Assembly: GCF_030409325.1 (NCBI RefSeq)
Contig: NZ_JAUFPR010000002.1
Coordinates: 1,922,001-1,986,000 of the forward strand
Direction of reading: 5' to 3'
Source: Mucilaginibacter aquaedulcis
Lineage (GTDB): Bacteria > Bacteroidota > Bacteroidia > Sphingobacteriales > Sphingobacteriaceae
DNA length: 64,000 bases
Shown: in pieces, positions 19,399-28,066 of the stretch
Layout of the letters: every line of letters begins with the position of its first letter
Position numbering within the stretch: position 1 is the first letter of the stretch
The notes under the pieces: generated by a model
The model's database searches: none
What the model was told of the DNA's origin: nothing
What the model saw: only the letters and a program-made list of their open reading frames with translations
Position numbers and translations under genes: made by a program

Positions 19399-19623
19399 TT
19401 ACACATACACCGGGATAACAATAGTAAGAAAGTCTTTTAAATAGTCTGCTGATAATAATCCGCATAACTATTATACGATGAGGCTGAAAGCTGATTTTGC
19501 TTTTCGCTACCATATAAATTCCTTTTCCTTTATCCTGGGTTTACATTATTAAAAAAATTGGCTTTGTCAGGGTCTAAGCCGGCAGAGTTGTCTTAGTATC
19601 AGAAATTCAATAAAAATAGAACA

Positions 19624-20199
19624 TTGTCAACAAATCCAAAAAACAGACTGGAATTTTCAAAACTGAAAAATGGGGGGCATGATTTCGACGAAATATATCT
19701 GACCTATTTCGACGCTTTATACCGCTACGCTTATACATTGGTACGTGATGAAATTATTGCAGAAGAAATGGTGCATCATATGTTTTGGAAGGTTTTAGAA
19801 AAACCAACAGGCTTACAGGTACATACGTCATTAAAAGCCTATTTATACAGATCTGTTCATCACGAATGCCTTAATTACCTAAAACATCAAAAAGTGAAAC
19901 AAGCTTACGAATCAAGTTACCAGGGAGATGATACCCAGGAAGAAAACGTTGCTCATCAATTGCAATACCGTGAATTGGTAGAAAATTTAAACCACGCCAT
20001 CAACGGATTACCCGAACAGTGCCGTACGATATTTCAGCTAAGCCGTTTCGAGAATTTGAAATATGCTGAAATCGCAACCCAATTAGGATTATCCATTAAA
20101 ACGGTTGAAACGCAAATGAGCAGGGCACTTAAAAAACTACGGACTAAACTGGCCGACTACCTGCCACTCATTACCTGGTTTGTAATCAATATCCTATAA
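19624..20199 (+). CDS. ECF RNA polymerase sigma factor
   Basis: A 191-residue extracytoplasmic-function sigma factor. Region 2 is YLTYFDALYRYAYTLVRDEIIAEEMVHHMFWKV (about 27-60). Region 4 is INGLPEQCRTIFQLSRFENLKYAEIATQLGLSIKTVETQMSRALKKLR (about 125-175). The start codon appears to be TTG at 19624, because no in-frame ATG lies before region 2; this is unusual. The FecR gene begins 19 bp downstream and the STN protein overlaps FecR. This is the standard order of a cell-surface signalling trio, so the sigma factor is expected to be held by FecR until an outer-membrane signal arrives. Confidence 0.9.
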   Translation: MSTNPKNRLEFSKLKNGGHDFDEIYLTYFDALYRYAYTLVRDEIIAEEMVHHMFWKVLEKPTGLQVHTSLKAYLYRSVHHECLNYLKHQKVKQAYESSYQGDDTQEENVAHQLQYRELVENLNHAINGLPEQCRTIFQLSRFENLKYAEIATQLGLSIKTVETQMSRALKKLRTKLADYLPLITWFVINIL

Positions 20200-20218
20200 C
20201 TCCAATCAAATTATTACT

Positions 20219-21184
20219 ATGAACATCAATGATGATATATTAATCAGTTATTTGCTTGGGGAGGCAACCGCCCGGCAAGTTGCAGAAATGGAAGACTGGC
20301 AAAAAATGAGTGATGAAAATGCACATCGCTTAAAACAATTCCAGATCATTTGGCAGGCCAGTGAAAATCTGAATTTGCAAACACCCATGGATGCCAGCGA
20401 ATCATTGAAACGGTTTAAGCAAAAAACTCTCGATAGAGAAACAGAACAGCCTAAAATCATCCCCATTCGGCTACCGGGTGTGTGGTTAAAAATTGCGGCA
20501 ATGTTATTGATTACCATCGGCGTTTCGTGGTTCTTTCTGCAATACAAAAATCATGGGCAGTTGTCACTTTCAACTGCCAAACTGGAAGTCAAGACAGATA
20601 CTTTATCTGATGGCTCTGTAGTTACATTAAATCAAAATACCGCTTTCAAATATCCAAGAGGCTTTAATGAGGATAAGCGGGAAGTATGGCTCGACCGGGG
20701 AGAAGCTTTCTTCAGCGTCATCCACCGTACAAGCCAGCCATTTATTGTTAACGCGGGAAAAATCCGCATTCAGGTTTTAGGCACCTCGTTCAATGTCAAG
20801 AACAAATCAGGAAGTGTGGAAGTCATTGTGGAAACCGGATTGGTAGCGGTTACAGACGGGCATCAAAAGCTATTCCTTCGCCCTAACGAAAAGCTCAGTA
20901 TTTTACCAGAAAACAAGAAGTTCGTTTTGTCTCAAAGTACCAATAAGTTTTATAATTATTATCGTACACGTGAGTTTGTAGCAGATGGTACTCCCCTGCC
21001 CCAATTAGTGAATGCGCTCAATGAGGCATATGATTGTCACATAGTTATTGAAAACACAAAATTAGATAGTCTTAAGCTAAATACTACGTTCAGGAACGAA
21101 TCACTGGAAGATATTCTGGATGTCATCGGCCGAACCTTTAAAATCAAAGTAATTAAAACAAATGAGGCCATTCTACTTAAATAA
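20219..21184 (+). CDS. FecR-family anti-sigma factor
   Basis: A 321-residue inner-membrane anti-sigma factor. The cytoplasmic N-terminus (1-87) starts with ILISYLLGEATARQVAEMEDW, the sigma-binding type. One transmembrane helix lies at about 88-108 (VWLKIAAMLLITIGVSWFFL). The periplasmic FecR domain (about 115-220) has VWLDRGEAFFSVIHRTSQPFIV and IQVLGTSFNVK, and a C-terminal DUF4974-like domain contains LPQLVNALNEAYDCHIVI. It lies between the sigma gene and the STN-protein gene and overlaps the latter by 23 bp. It should relay a signal from the STN domain to the sigma factor. Confidence 0.92.
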   Translation: MNINDDILISYLLGEATARQVAEMEDWQKMSDENAHRLKQFQIIWQASENLNLQTPMDASESLKRFKQKTLDRETEQPKIIPIRLPGVWLKIAAMLLITIGVSWFFLQYKNHGQLSLSTAKLEVKTDTLSDGSVVTLNQNTAFKYPRGFNEDKREVWLDRGEAFFSVIHRTSQPFIVNAGKIRIQVLGTSFNVKNKSGSVEVIVETGLVAVTDGHQKLFLRPNEKLSILPENKKFVLSQSTNKFYNYYRTREFVADGTPLPQLVNALNEAYDCHIVIENTKLDSLKLNTTFRNESLEDILDVIGRTFKIKVIKTNEAILLK

Positions 21185-23336
21185 ACTTCCGGTACAGATA
21201 AATATTTACTGTTTATACAAACATGCCGTACCCAAATATTTGCTTTTAATCTGGGTGTTTATTTATTGCTCAACTTCTCAATTATTTGGACAAACAATAC
21301 TTGAGAAGCAAATTACCCTGCATGAAGAAAACATGCGCCTGGCCGATCTTCTGGATGAGATAGGCAGGCAAGGCCAATTCTTCTTTTCTTATGACAGCCA
21401 ATTGATACCCAAAGACAGTACAGTCACTATTCAAGTTACCGAAAAGAAAATTGCGCAGGTTCTCACCCAGATTTTTTCAAATCGATTTGCTTACGAAGAG
21501 CGTAAAAATTATTTAATTATAACACCCAAACTCCGCAGCCTTACGTTATCCAATACAGATTTTACTGACGAAAGTGATAACTATTCGATCAGTGGATTAG
21601 TAACAGACGAACGGACGGGCGAGCGCCTCATGAACGCCAGTGTTTATGAGAAGCAACAGCTGGCATCTACTTTGACAGATGATCATGGCTATTTTCGCTT
21701 AAAGCTCAAGAAAAACAATGATAATCCGGTTAGGATAACGGTAAGCAAATTGAGATACCGAGATACCATGGTAACATTTCTGCAGGCTGTATCGGTCACG
21801 TACCGTAACGACAGCCAGACTTATGAAAATTCCCGCACTAAAAATAACCGGGTAGAACGGACGGCACTGGGCAGTTGGCTGATCTCGGCCCGGCAAAAGA
21901 TACAAAGTTTGAACATTCCTGATTTTTTTGCCAAACGCCCTTTCCAGGTATCGCTTACGCCCGGCCTAAGCACGCATGGCATGTTTAGTCCCCAGGTGGT
22001 GAATAACTTTTCCCTCAATCTGGCAGGCGGTTACACTGCCGGTGTTAAAGGATTTGAAATTGGCGGGCTTTTCAATATTAACAAAGAAAATTCAGAATAT
22101 CTGCAGATGGCAGGCATCTTTAACCTGGTTGGCGGCAATATGACGGGATTACAAATTGCAGGAGTGGATAATGTTACATTGGATACATTAAGAGGTGCGC
22201 AGCTTTCATTATTTATCAACCGCGCTGAGGCGGAGGCTAATGGATTACAATTAGGTTTGCTGCATAATTCAACCAAACACCTGAAAGGTGTGCAGCTTGG
22301 CCTGGTAAACGTTACTGATACCTCTCAGGGAATTAGCATAGGATTGATCAATATTGTACATAACGGATTTTATCAGATAGCCTATTCTGCTAATAACATG
22401 GCCAGCACAAACATCACTTTTAAAAGCGGAACGCATGATTTTTATACAACACTGCTGGTTAGCGCCAACACTTTTGCCAGCCAAAAGCTTTTTGCCGCGG
22501 GTTTGGGAGCAGGCCATGATTTTAAACTGAGACGTAGCCTTTACATATCCGCAGAAGGTAATTTCCGCATACCAATTTCACAAACGTGGGACGAGCGGTG
22601 GATGCAGGCTAAACTGATGCTCAACGCCCGGATCAGCAAACATTTTAGCATTATGGCAGGGCCATCTTTAAATCGATATTCCTACATCTGGTCAAATCCT
22701 TCGGCTTACAGGCAAAATAACAATGCGAACGATTATTACACACAAACACACGGCTTGCTAAAAACATCGATCGGATGGGAAGCAGGAATTGCCTATAATT
22801 CAGTATTTCAAAAGGCACCTAAATCTGGCGACCGCTCTGACGCGTGGTCAATTGGTATTGCAGCAACAGCAGGTTTAACAGATCTTTCTTCCTATGGACA
22901 ATTTGTACCTGGCTTAGAGTTGGCTGTATATCGTGATCTGGGATCCGGTCTCAGCGGCTATATTTCCACTGGTTATAATAAATTTCCATCTGCCGCTAGT
23001 CATAAGTTTGATTCCGAAGAAGAGAATTATTACCGCACTCAGTACAGTTATGTGCCACTTAAAGGCGGGGTGCGTTATATGTTATCGCGCATATTCTATA
23101 TTGATGGCGCTTTAGGGGTGGCATTTCGCGGTGATAGTCATTATTCGTTTTCAAAGCCCTCGTCATCAGACAATATTAACAGGAATATTCCAGCTGCAAG
23201 CTCATTAATGTACGGTTTGTCTGCAGGCTTTACATTCCGAAACGGATTGGAAACCGGAATAAAAAAAGATGTATACAGAATAAGCGGTGCCGATCAACAG
23301 TATGCTTTGAGGTTAGGTTACAGGTTCAAATTATGA
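21162..23336 (+). CDS. STN-domain surface-repeat outer-membrane protein without a TonB plug
   Basis: A 724-residue secreted protein. A signal region (about 25-44, LLLIWVFIYCSTSQLFGQ) precedes an STN domain (about 55-115, LADLLDEIGRQGQFFFSYDS) and a carboxypeptidase-regulatory-like domain (about 140-205, ISGLVTDERTGERLMNASV). No plug (VVVTGY or SIYGSR) follows. Instead residues about 285-410 carry short surface repeats of the LQIAGV/LQLGLL/VQLGLVN/ISIGLIN kind, like the LA_2272 repeat family. The last about 170 residues match the barrel module duplicated in the gene at 15628-16614, ending LRLGYRFKL. Its start lies inside FecR. It probably signals to the sigma/FecR pair but does not look like an importer. 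Function unknown. Confidence 0.8.
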   Translation: MRPFYLNKLPVQINIYCLYKHAVPKYLLLIWVFIYCSTSQLFGQTILEKQITLHEENMRLADLLDEIGRQGQFFFSYDSQLIPKDSTVTIQVTEKKIAQVLTQIFSNRFAYEERKNYLIITPKLRSLTLSNTDFTDESDNYSISGLVTDERTGERLMNASVYEKQQLASTLTDDHGYFRLKLKKNNDNPVRITVSKLRYRDTMVTFLQAVSVTYRNDSQTYENSRTKNNRVERTALGSWLISARQKIQSLNIPDFFAKRPFQVSLTPGLSTHGMFSPQVVNNFSLNLAGGYTAGVKGFEIGGLFNINKENSEYLQMAGIFNLVGGNMTGLQIAGVDNVTLDTLRGAQLSLFINRAEAEANGLQLGLLHNSTKHLKGVQLGLVNVTDTSQGISIGLINIVHNGFYQIAYSANNMASTNITFKSGTHDFYTTLLVSANTFASQKLFAAGLGAGHDFKLRRSLYISAEGNFRIPISQTWDERWMQAKLMLNARISKHFSIMAGPSLNRYSYIWSNPSAYRQNNNANDYYTQTHGLLKTSIGWEAGIAYNSVFQKAPKSGDRSDAWSIGIAATAGLTDLSSYGQFVPGLELAVYRDLGSGLSGYISTGYNKFPSAASHKFDSEEENYYRTQYSYVPLKGGVRYMLSRIFYIDGALGVAFRGDSHYSFSKPSSSDNINRNIPAASSLMYGLSAGFTFRNGLETGIKKDVYRISGADQQYALRLGYRFKL

Positions 23337-23373
23337 TATCCAGGAGCCTGTACTTTTTATGTAAAACTTCAGT

Positions 23374-23676
23374 TTACAACGTAAGCGGGGTAGTAACATT
23401 AATTTCACGCGCATCAAGTAAGGGAACTATTTTACCGATTACCAACGTCTGGAAATGTGAAGAATTACGATGCTGAGCAGCGGCTGCCTCATCCTTATAT
23501 CCTTCAAATAATAGTAAGATATTGGGGTCTGTGTTATCCTGTTGTACCTTATAGAATAAATTACCTTCTTCTTCAATACTCGCTTTAGCAACCTGCGATA
23601 ACAATGCCAGTACAGTTTCTAATTCGCCGGCTTTAACCGTCCATTTAGCGATAACATGAATTCGTGATTTTTCCAT
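23374..23676 (-). CDS. Putative quinol/antibiotic-biosynthesis-type monooxygenase (ABM fold)
   Basis: A 100-residue protein of the ABM dimeric alpha-beta barrel fold. The typical order is IHVIAKWTVKAGELETVLALL, then EGNLFYKVQQDNTDPNILLLFEGYKDEAAAAQHRNSSHFQ. This matches the YgiN-like quinol monooxygenase layout with E...Y..HR..PHF-type residues. Such proteins need no cofactor and are linked to quinone redox cycling. It precedes the DJ-1/PfpI gene on the sense of transcription only by strand, with a 108-bp gap, so co-transcription is possible but not required. A second ABM-like protein lies at 25004-25294. Confidence 0.85.
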   Translation of the reverse strand: MEKSRIHVIAKWTVKAGELETVLALLSQVAKASIEEEGNLFYKVQQDNTDPNILLLFEGYKDEAAAAQHRNSSHFQTLVIGKIVPLLDAREINVTTPLTL

Positions 23677-23784
23677 TTTGTTTAGTATTTGATGCCCCCT
23701 ATTGAGATAAGCCTTTACAAACCGGGAGGTATGAAAAAATGGCTGCAGCTTTTACAAAAAGCAGTACAGCCATTAGGATAGTTA

Positions 23785-24462
23785 TTAATTAGATTTTCCG
23801 AGAATGGCAACAATCTTTTCACCGGCGCCTTTACCAGAAGCAGGGTTTTGGCCGGTTACCAGATTGCCATCGGTAATGCTGAAAGGTTGCCACGGTGCCA
23901 CTGTATGATAAATAGCGCCTTGGGCGGTTAACTCGGTTTGCAGATCAAAGGGTACATCGGCCCGGGCATAACCATCTTCTTCTTCTGTTGTGAAAGAGGA
24001 AATATTTTTACCGTTCACCAGGTAACTGCCATCGCTGAGTTTAACATTTAAGAATGAAACCGGGCCATGGCAAACGGCTCCAACAACTGCACCGCGCTCG
24101 TAGGTTTCTTTAACCACTTTTTTGATCAGCGCGTCGTCTGCCATATCAACTAAGGGTGCAAGCCCTCCCGGAATGAAGATTCCATCATATTTACTAACAT
24201 CAACGGTAGAAAGTTTAACGGCTTTTCGCATCGCCACCCAGCCTTCACCGGTTAAAAAAGCAAGATTGTCAGGGTCTGCTGCAGATTCAAGATTATCAAG
24301 ATATGGGCTTTCTCCTGTTAAAGTGGCAAAATCAACCTGGTAATTTGCTCTTGTAAATTCGGCATAAGGATGTGCCACTTCCGGTAAAAAGTTTCCGGTT
24401 CGTCTTTTGTATGGACCAATAGTATTGGTATTAGATGCAATGATTAAAACTTTCTTTTTCAT
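23785..24462 (-). CDS. DJ-1/PfpI-family protein, Hsp31-like type 1 glutamine amidotransferase domain
   Basis: A 225-residue cytoplasmic protein. It has the nucleophile elbow GAVCHGPVSFLN with Cys131 and His132, the upstream GIFIPGGLAPLVDM block that holds the acid side, and ATLTGESPYLDNLES near residue 46. This layout is the Hsp31/YhbO-like group of DJ-1 proteins, which act on glyoxal-type aldehydes and damaged proteins. Neighbours on both sides (ABM proteins, aldehyde dehydrogenase, SDR) suit defence against reactive carbonyls or quinones. The protein family is clear; glyoxalase rather than chaperone or protease activity is inferred. Confidence 0.88.
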   Translation of the reverse strand: MKKKVLIIASNTNTIGPYKRRTGNFLPEVAHPYAEFTRANYQVDFATLTGESPYLDNLESAADPDNLAFLTGEGWVAMRKAVKLSTVDVSKYDGIFIPGGLAPLVDMADDALIKKVVKETYERGAVVGAVCHGPVSFLNVKLSDGSYLVNGKNISSFTTEEEDGYARADVPFDLQTELTAQGAIYHTVAPWQPFSITDGNLVTGQNPASGKGAGEKIVAILGKSN

Positions 24463-25003
24463 GATTGTTTTGACTAAATGGTAAATATTGCGCTGTTTTA
24501 TTACTGTTAGGTCGTCTTTTTCTTGTCAATCTTCTCGGTGATTAGCTTCCTCTGTTTAATCTGCCATATTCGCAGTATTGGATCTTTCCTTACTGTTTTT
24601 AAATGCGACTTTGTATAAGTCAAATTTCGCATCAGGAACCACGTGTTGTATATCAGTGGAATTATATGTGTTATCAAATGGCTGATAGGTTCTGCACCCA
24701 AAGATTTTTTTGATGGAAGAGCCTGAGAATATGACTTTATCGATTAATAAAATACACATTCATTTAGAGTTGGTATGCTTTACTAACAGCGATTAAAAGT
24801 GTGTAGATAAGCTTTTTGAGGTTATAGCTATCAATTAAATTATGACATTTATTATCTTAATAATAAATAACCGGAGCAATTTTGATTAATATTTGTATAC
24901 GCCTAAGTAATTGAATATAAAACACTTTACATCACTTATAATATTACAAAATACAAAGCAAAAACTATTAAAGCTTGTAAATGATTTCTGATCCGATTAG
25001 CGT
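24463..25003. other. Divergent intergenic region with TTAATAATAAA dyad
   Basis: No gene is supported in these 541 bp; short open frames at 24507-24759 have no recognisable content. At 24848-24870 lies an AT-rich dyad, TTATTATcTTAATAATAA. Its 14 bases ATCTTAATAATAAA recur at 27977-27990 before another redox gene. Promoters for the minus-strand DJ-1 gene and the plus-strand ABM gene must lie here. Confidence 0.4.
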
Positions 25004-25294
25004 ATGACTATCTATAGTTACGGTTTGCTGAAAACAAAAAAAGGTCATTCGCTGGATCTCAGATCCTTTCTGATCGACCTGATCACCCAGTCACGTGTTG
25101 AGCTTGGCTGCACAAGGTTTGACCTTCATCAATCAATTGAAGATGAGGAACTGTTTGTTTTGGTAGAGGAATGGGAAGATGAATACTGGCTGCAAAGACA
25201 TCGTAAGCAAGCTTACATGAAAAATTTCCTGACCCACTCACGGCCATTATTGACAGAAAAGGCAATTTTTTGGCTAACAGAGCGATTAAACTGA
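25004..25294 (+). CDS. ABM-fold monooxygenase-like protein
   Basis: A 96-residue protein with an ABM-like alpha-beta fold: IYSYGLLKTKKGHSLDLRSFLIDLITQSRVELGCTRFDLHQS, followed by EEWEDEYWLQRHRKQAYMKNFL. The order strand-helix-strand and the E-W-...-HR spacing match small antibiotic-biosynthesis-monooxygenase proteins, though similarity to the relative at 23374-23676 is low. It stands alone, transcribed away from the DJ-1 gene and converging on the aldehyde dehydrogenase. Its substrate is unknown. Confidence 0.75.
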   Translation: MTIYSYGLLKTKKGHSLDLRSFLIDLITQSRVELGCTRFDLHQSIEDEELFVLVEEWEDEYWLQRHRKQAYMKNFLTHSRPLLTEKAIFWLTERLN

Positions 25295-25340
25295 TCTCAT
25301 ATACCGTGGATCACAAAGCTGAATCCACTATACATTTGAG

Positions 25341-25391
25341 CATCAGCAATCTATAAACATTATCGTTAAAAATGGTTATAGATTGCTGATG
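25341..25391. terminator. Long hairpin between convergent genes
   Basis: Perfect 16-base arms CATCAGCAATCTATAA/TTATAGATTGCTGATG surround a 19-base loop. It sits between the plus-strand ABM gene (ends 25294) and the minus-strand aldehyde dehydrogenase (ends 25425). There is no clear T-run, so it may be a terminator or mRNA-end stabiliser. Confidence 0.65.
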
Positions 25392-25424
25392 TCCGGACGA
25401 GATTGTTTCAAAAATGATCTCACC

Positions 25425-26792
25425 CTATTTTACGTAAATCGATTTGATGTTTACAAATTCATGGATCCCAAAATCGCTAAGTTCTCTTCCGTGTCCGGAT
25501 GTTTTTGTGCCTCCAAACGGTAATCTTGGGTCTGATAACACGCGGTGATTAACATAACTGGAACCAGCCTCAAGCTCCGTTTTTGCTATTCTTTCACCCT
25601 TAGCCACATCTTTTGTGAACACTGCAGAACCCAAACCGAAAACACTATCATTTGCGATCCTGATAGCATCAGATTCATCTTCAGCTTCAATGATAGATGC
25701 AACGGGCCCAAAAAATTCCTCGCTGTATGCTGCCATGCCGGGCTTCACCTTGGTCAAAATAGTTGGCGGATAAAAAGCATTATCACCCGGAGGAACTTCT
25801 CCGCCTAAAATACATACAGCACCTTTTTCCACAGATCTGGTTACTTGATTATGAAGTTCATCCCTCAGATCTACTCTGGCCTGCGGCCCCACATCAGTGC
25901 TGGGGTCTAATGGGTCTCCGGTTTTCATGGCCTTCATCTTTTTCAGAAACAATGCTGTAAATGTTTCAATCACTGATTTTTCTACAATAAATCTTTTGGC
26001 AGCAATACAACTTTGCCCGCTGTTAATAAGTCTGCTGCCCACACAGGTTTCTGCCGCTTCTTCCAGATCAGCATCTGCCAGTACCACGTAGGCATCGCTG
26101 CCGCCAAGCTCCAGCACTACTTTTTTAAGCACAGAACCTGCTTTTGTAGCAACCTGGATACCGGCATTGGTACTCCCGGTAATGGTAACCGCTTTGATGT
26201 GCGGGTGTTCAATAATACCCGAAACCTTGCTGCTACCGATTAGCAGGGTAAGAAAAACATTATCCGGAAAGCCAGCTTGTTTCACGATCTCTTCGATAGC
26301 GACCGCGCAGCCGGGTACATTTGAAGCGTGTTTGAGCACACCGCAGTTTCCTGCTGCAAGCGCAGGTGCCAGAAAACGGAATACTTGCCATAGTGGAAAA
26401 TTCCAGGGCATAACAGCCAGAACTACGCCTATCGGTTGAAAAGTAACAAAGCTCTTGGTTGCTTCCGTTTGGATAAGGCGGTCGGCTAAATGCTTAGGAC
26501 CATTCTCTGCGTAATATTCACAGCAAATTGCACATTTTTCCACTTCAGAAATTCCCTGAGTGATCGGTTTGCCCATTTCATTTGCCATTAGCGTGGCTAA
26601 CTCCTGTTTACGTTGCCGTAAAACGCCGGCCATCCTGATCAATAATTCGCTGCGGGTTTCGTGTGCCGACCTTTTCCAGCTGATCCATGCCTGATGCACA
26701 TCCTCAATCTTTTTATTTACCTCCTCTGTGCTTATTTCAGTGTAGGTTTTAATCGTTTTCCCGTTTGCGGGATTAATTGAAACTATACTCAT
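25425..26792 (-). CDS. NAD(P)-dependent aldehyde dehydrogenase, succinate-semialdehyde type
   Basis: A 455-residue cytoplasmic dehydrogenase that oxidises an aldehyde to an acid. Catalytic residues are Asn131 (MPWNFPLWQ), Glu228 (LELGGSDAYVV) and Cys262 (NSGQSCIAAKR); the cofactor loop is TITGSTNAG. The GQSC and short 455-residue length fit the succinate-semialdehyde dehydrogenase group common in Bacteroidota. No GABA genes are nearby. With the SDR and DJ-1 genes, a role in clearing reactive aldehydes seems more likely. The start at 26792 gives the family's MSIVSINPANGK opening. Confidence 0.92.
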   Translation of the reverse strand: MSIVSINPANGKTIKTYTEISTEEVNKKIEDVHQAWISWKRSAHETRSELLIRMAGVLRQRKQELATLMANEMGKPITQGISEVEKCAICCEYYAENGPKHLADRLIQTEATKSFVTFQPIGVVLAVMPWNFPLWQVFRFLAPALAAGNCGVLKHASNVPGCAVAIEEIVKQAGFPDNVFLTLLIGSSKVSGIIEHPHIKAVTITGSTNAGIQVATKAGSVLKKVVLELGGSDAYVVLADADLEEAAETCVGSRLINSGQSCIAAKRFIVEKSVIETFTALFLKKMKAMKTGDPLDPSTDVGPQARVDLRDELHNQVTRSVEKGAVCILGGEVPPGDNAFYPPTILTKVKPGMAAYSEEFFGPVASIIEAEDESDAIRIANDSVFGLGSAVFTKDVAKGERIAKTELEAGSSYVNHRVLSDPRLPFGGTKTSGHGRELSDFGIHEFVNIKSIYVK

Positions 26793-27004
26793 GACGCAAT
26801 TATTTAATTATTAACATTTGAAATTTTCGGAAATCTTTTTTGAAATGATGATGATTTTCAGCCACGTATCAACCAAGTTTGTTTTTACAAACAAGGCAAT
26901 AGCTTTCCTTTTACTGTAACTTCCGATACTGTAATTAATATTTTTTCGTAAATAAGGGCTCAGCTTCAGGTTTTATTTCCTGATCTGGTGGCGCTGCTAC
27001 AAGG

Positions 27005-27748
27005 TCAAAAGTCCTGAACAGTAGGCCTGATCACGATCTCGTTAATATCTACATCAGATGGCTGTTCAATGGCATAAGCAATAGCTTTAGCAATCGTAAC
27101 AGCAGGTATAGCCTTCTTGTAAAACTCTTTTACATTTTCGGCACTTTGCTCATGTGAGGTACTAAACTTGAGCTCCGAATCAACAGCGCCGGGTTCAATA
27201 GTAGTTGTACGTATACTACCCCCAACTTCCTGTCTAAGGCCGTCACTTATGGCGCGAACTGCATATTTGGTTCCGCTGTAAACGGTGCCCCCCGGACTGA
27301 AAACTTTTATGCCTGCCACAGATCCGATATTAATAAAATGCCCCGAACCTTGTTTTTGAAAAATAGGTAAAGCTGCTGCAATGCCATAAAGTACGCCTTT
27401 GATGTTGATATCAATCATCCTGTCCCATTCATCTGTTCGTACCTCTGCCATTGGCGCAATTGGCATTATACCGGCATTATTGACGATAACATCAACACGC
27501 CCATAATTTTCTAAGGCTTTGTTTACTAACGAACCTACCTGCTCCTTAACCCTTACATCTGTTTTTTGGTAGATAGCCTTACCGCCCGCTGCTGTGATGC
27601 TTTGAACAATTTGTTCTAAAAGATCAGCGCGCCTTGCACCCAGTACCAGGATTGCGCCTCGTTCAGCCAGGTACTTCGCAGTTGCTTCACCCAGCCCGCT
27701 ACTTGCCCCCGTAATTACGACGACTTTGTTTTCAATGTTGTTTGCCAT
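27005..27748 (-). CDS. Short-chain dehydrogenase/reductase
   Basis: A 247-residue classical SDR. It has the cofactor motif TGASSGLG (residues 14-21), NNAG near 90, the catalytic Ser in INIGSVAG, and Tyr-x-x-x-Lys in YSGTKYAV. The basic residues LGARRADLL after the second strand favour NADPH. The C-terminus (SDVDINEIVIRPTVQDF) matches the broad group of NADP-dependent oxidoreductases reacting with small carbonyls or alcohols. It lies 212 bp after the aldehyde dehydrogenase on the same strand. The intergenic DNA before it holds AT-rich dyads shared with other genes of the region. Confidence 0.9.
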   Translation of the reverse strand: MANNIENKVVVITGASSGLGEATAKYLAERGAILVLGARRADLLEQIVQSITAAGGKAIYQKTDVRVKEQVGSLVNKALENYGRVDVIVNNAGIMPIAPMAEVRTDEWDRMIDINIKGVLYGIAAALPIFQKQGSGHFINIGSVAGIKVFSPGGTVYSGTKYAVRAISDGLRQEVGGSIRTTTIEPGAVDSELKFSTSHEQSAENVKEFYKKAIPAVTIAKAIAYAIEQPSDVDINEIVIRPTVQDF

Positions 27749-28066
27749 TTTTCAATATTAAAATGTATACTAAAAACAATATTTATTTATTTTTCTCGCT
27801 GCAACTCCTCGAAAATCGAGATGCTTTTATATTGCGAAATTATCTTATTAATATGAGCCAAAGGCATTTTTCACCATAACCCACATGATAACAGTTATTA
27901 TCATAGTAATAAAATATAAAAATCTGATAAACAATTATTTAAACAAAATCAAACCATCAAATTGTCCGGATTATCATCTTAATAATAAAATCGGGCAAGC
28001 CATCATCAAATAAATTTAAAGGCTTGATAAATAGGAAAATGTGTACTAATTGCATTGCGGAGCTTA
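27749..28066. other. Intergenic with TGATAACAGTTATTATCA dyad
   Basis: There is no gene here. The dyad at 27886-27903 lies about 140 bp before the SDR start. It shares AACAGTTATT with 12372-12381 and 12559-12568. At 27971-27990 the sequence TTATCATCTTAATAATAAAA resembles the dyad at 24848. This looks like regulatory DNA for the minus-strand SDR operon. Confidence 0.4.

Noticed and set aside
24507..24759. Two overlapping 64-67 codon minus-strand frames
   Set aside because: They overlap each other, lack recognisable motifs, and lie in AT-rich intergenic DNA.
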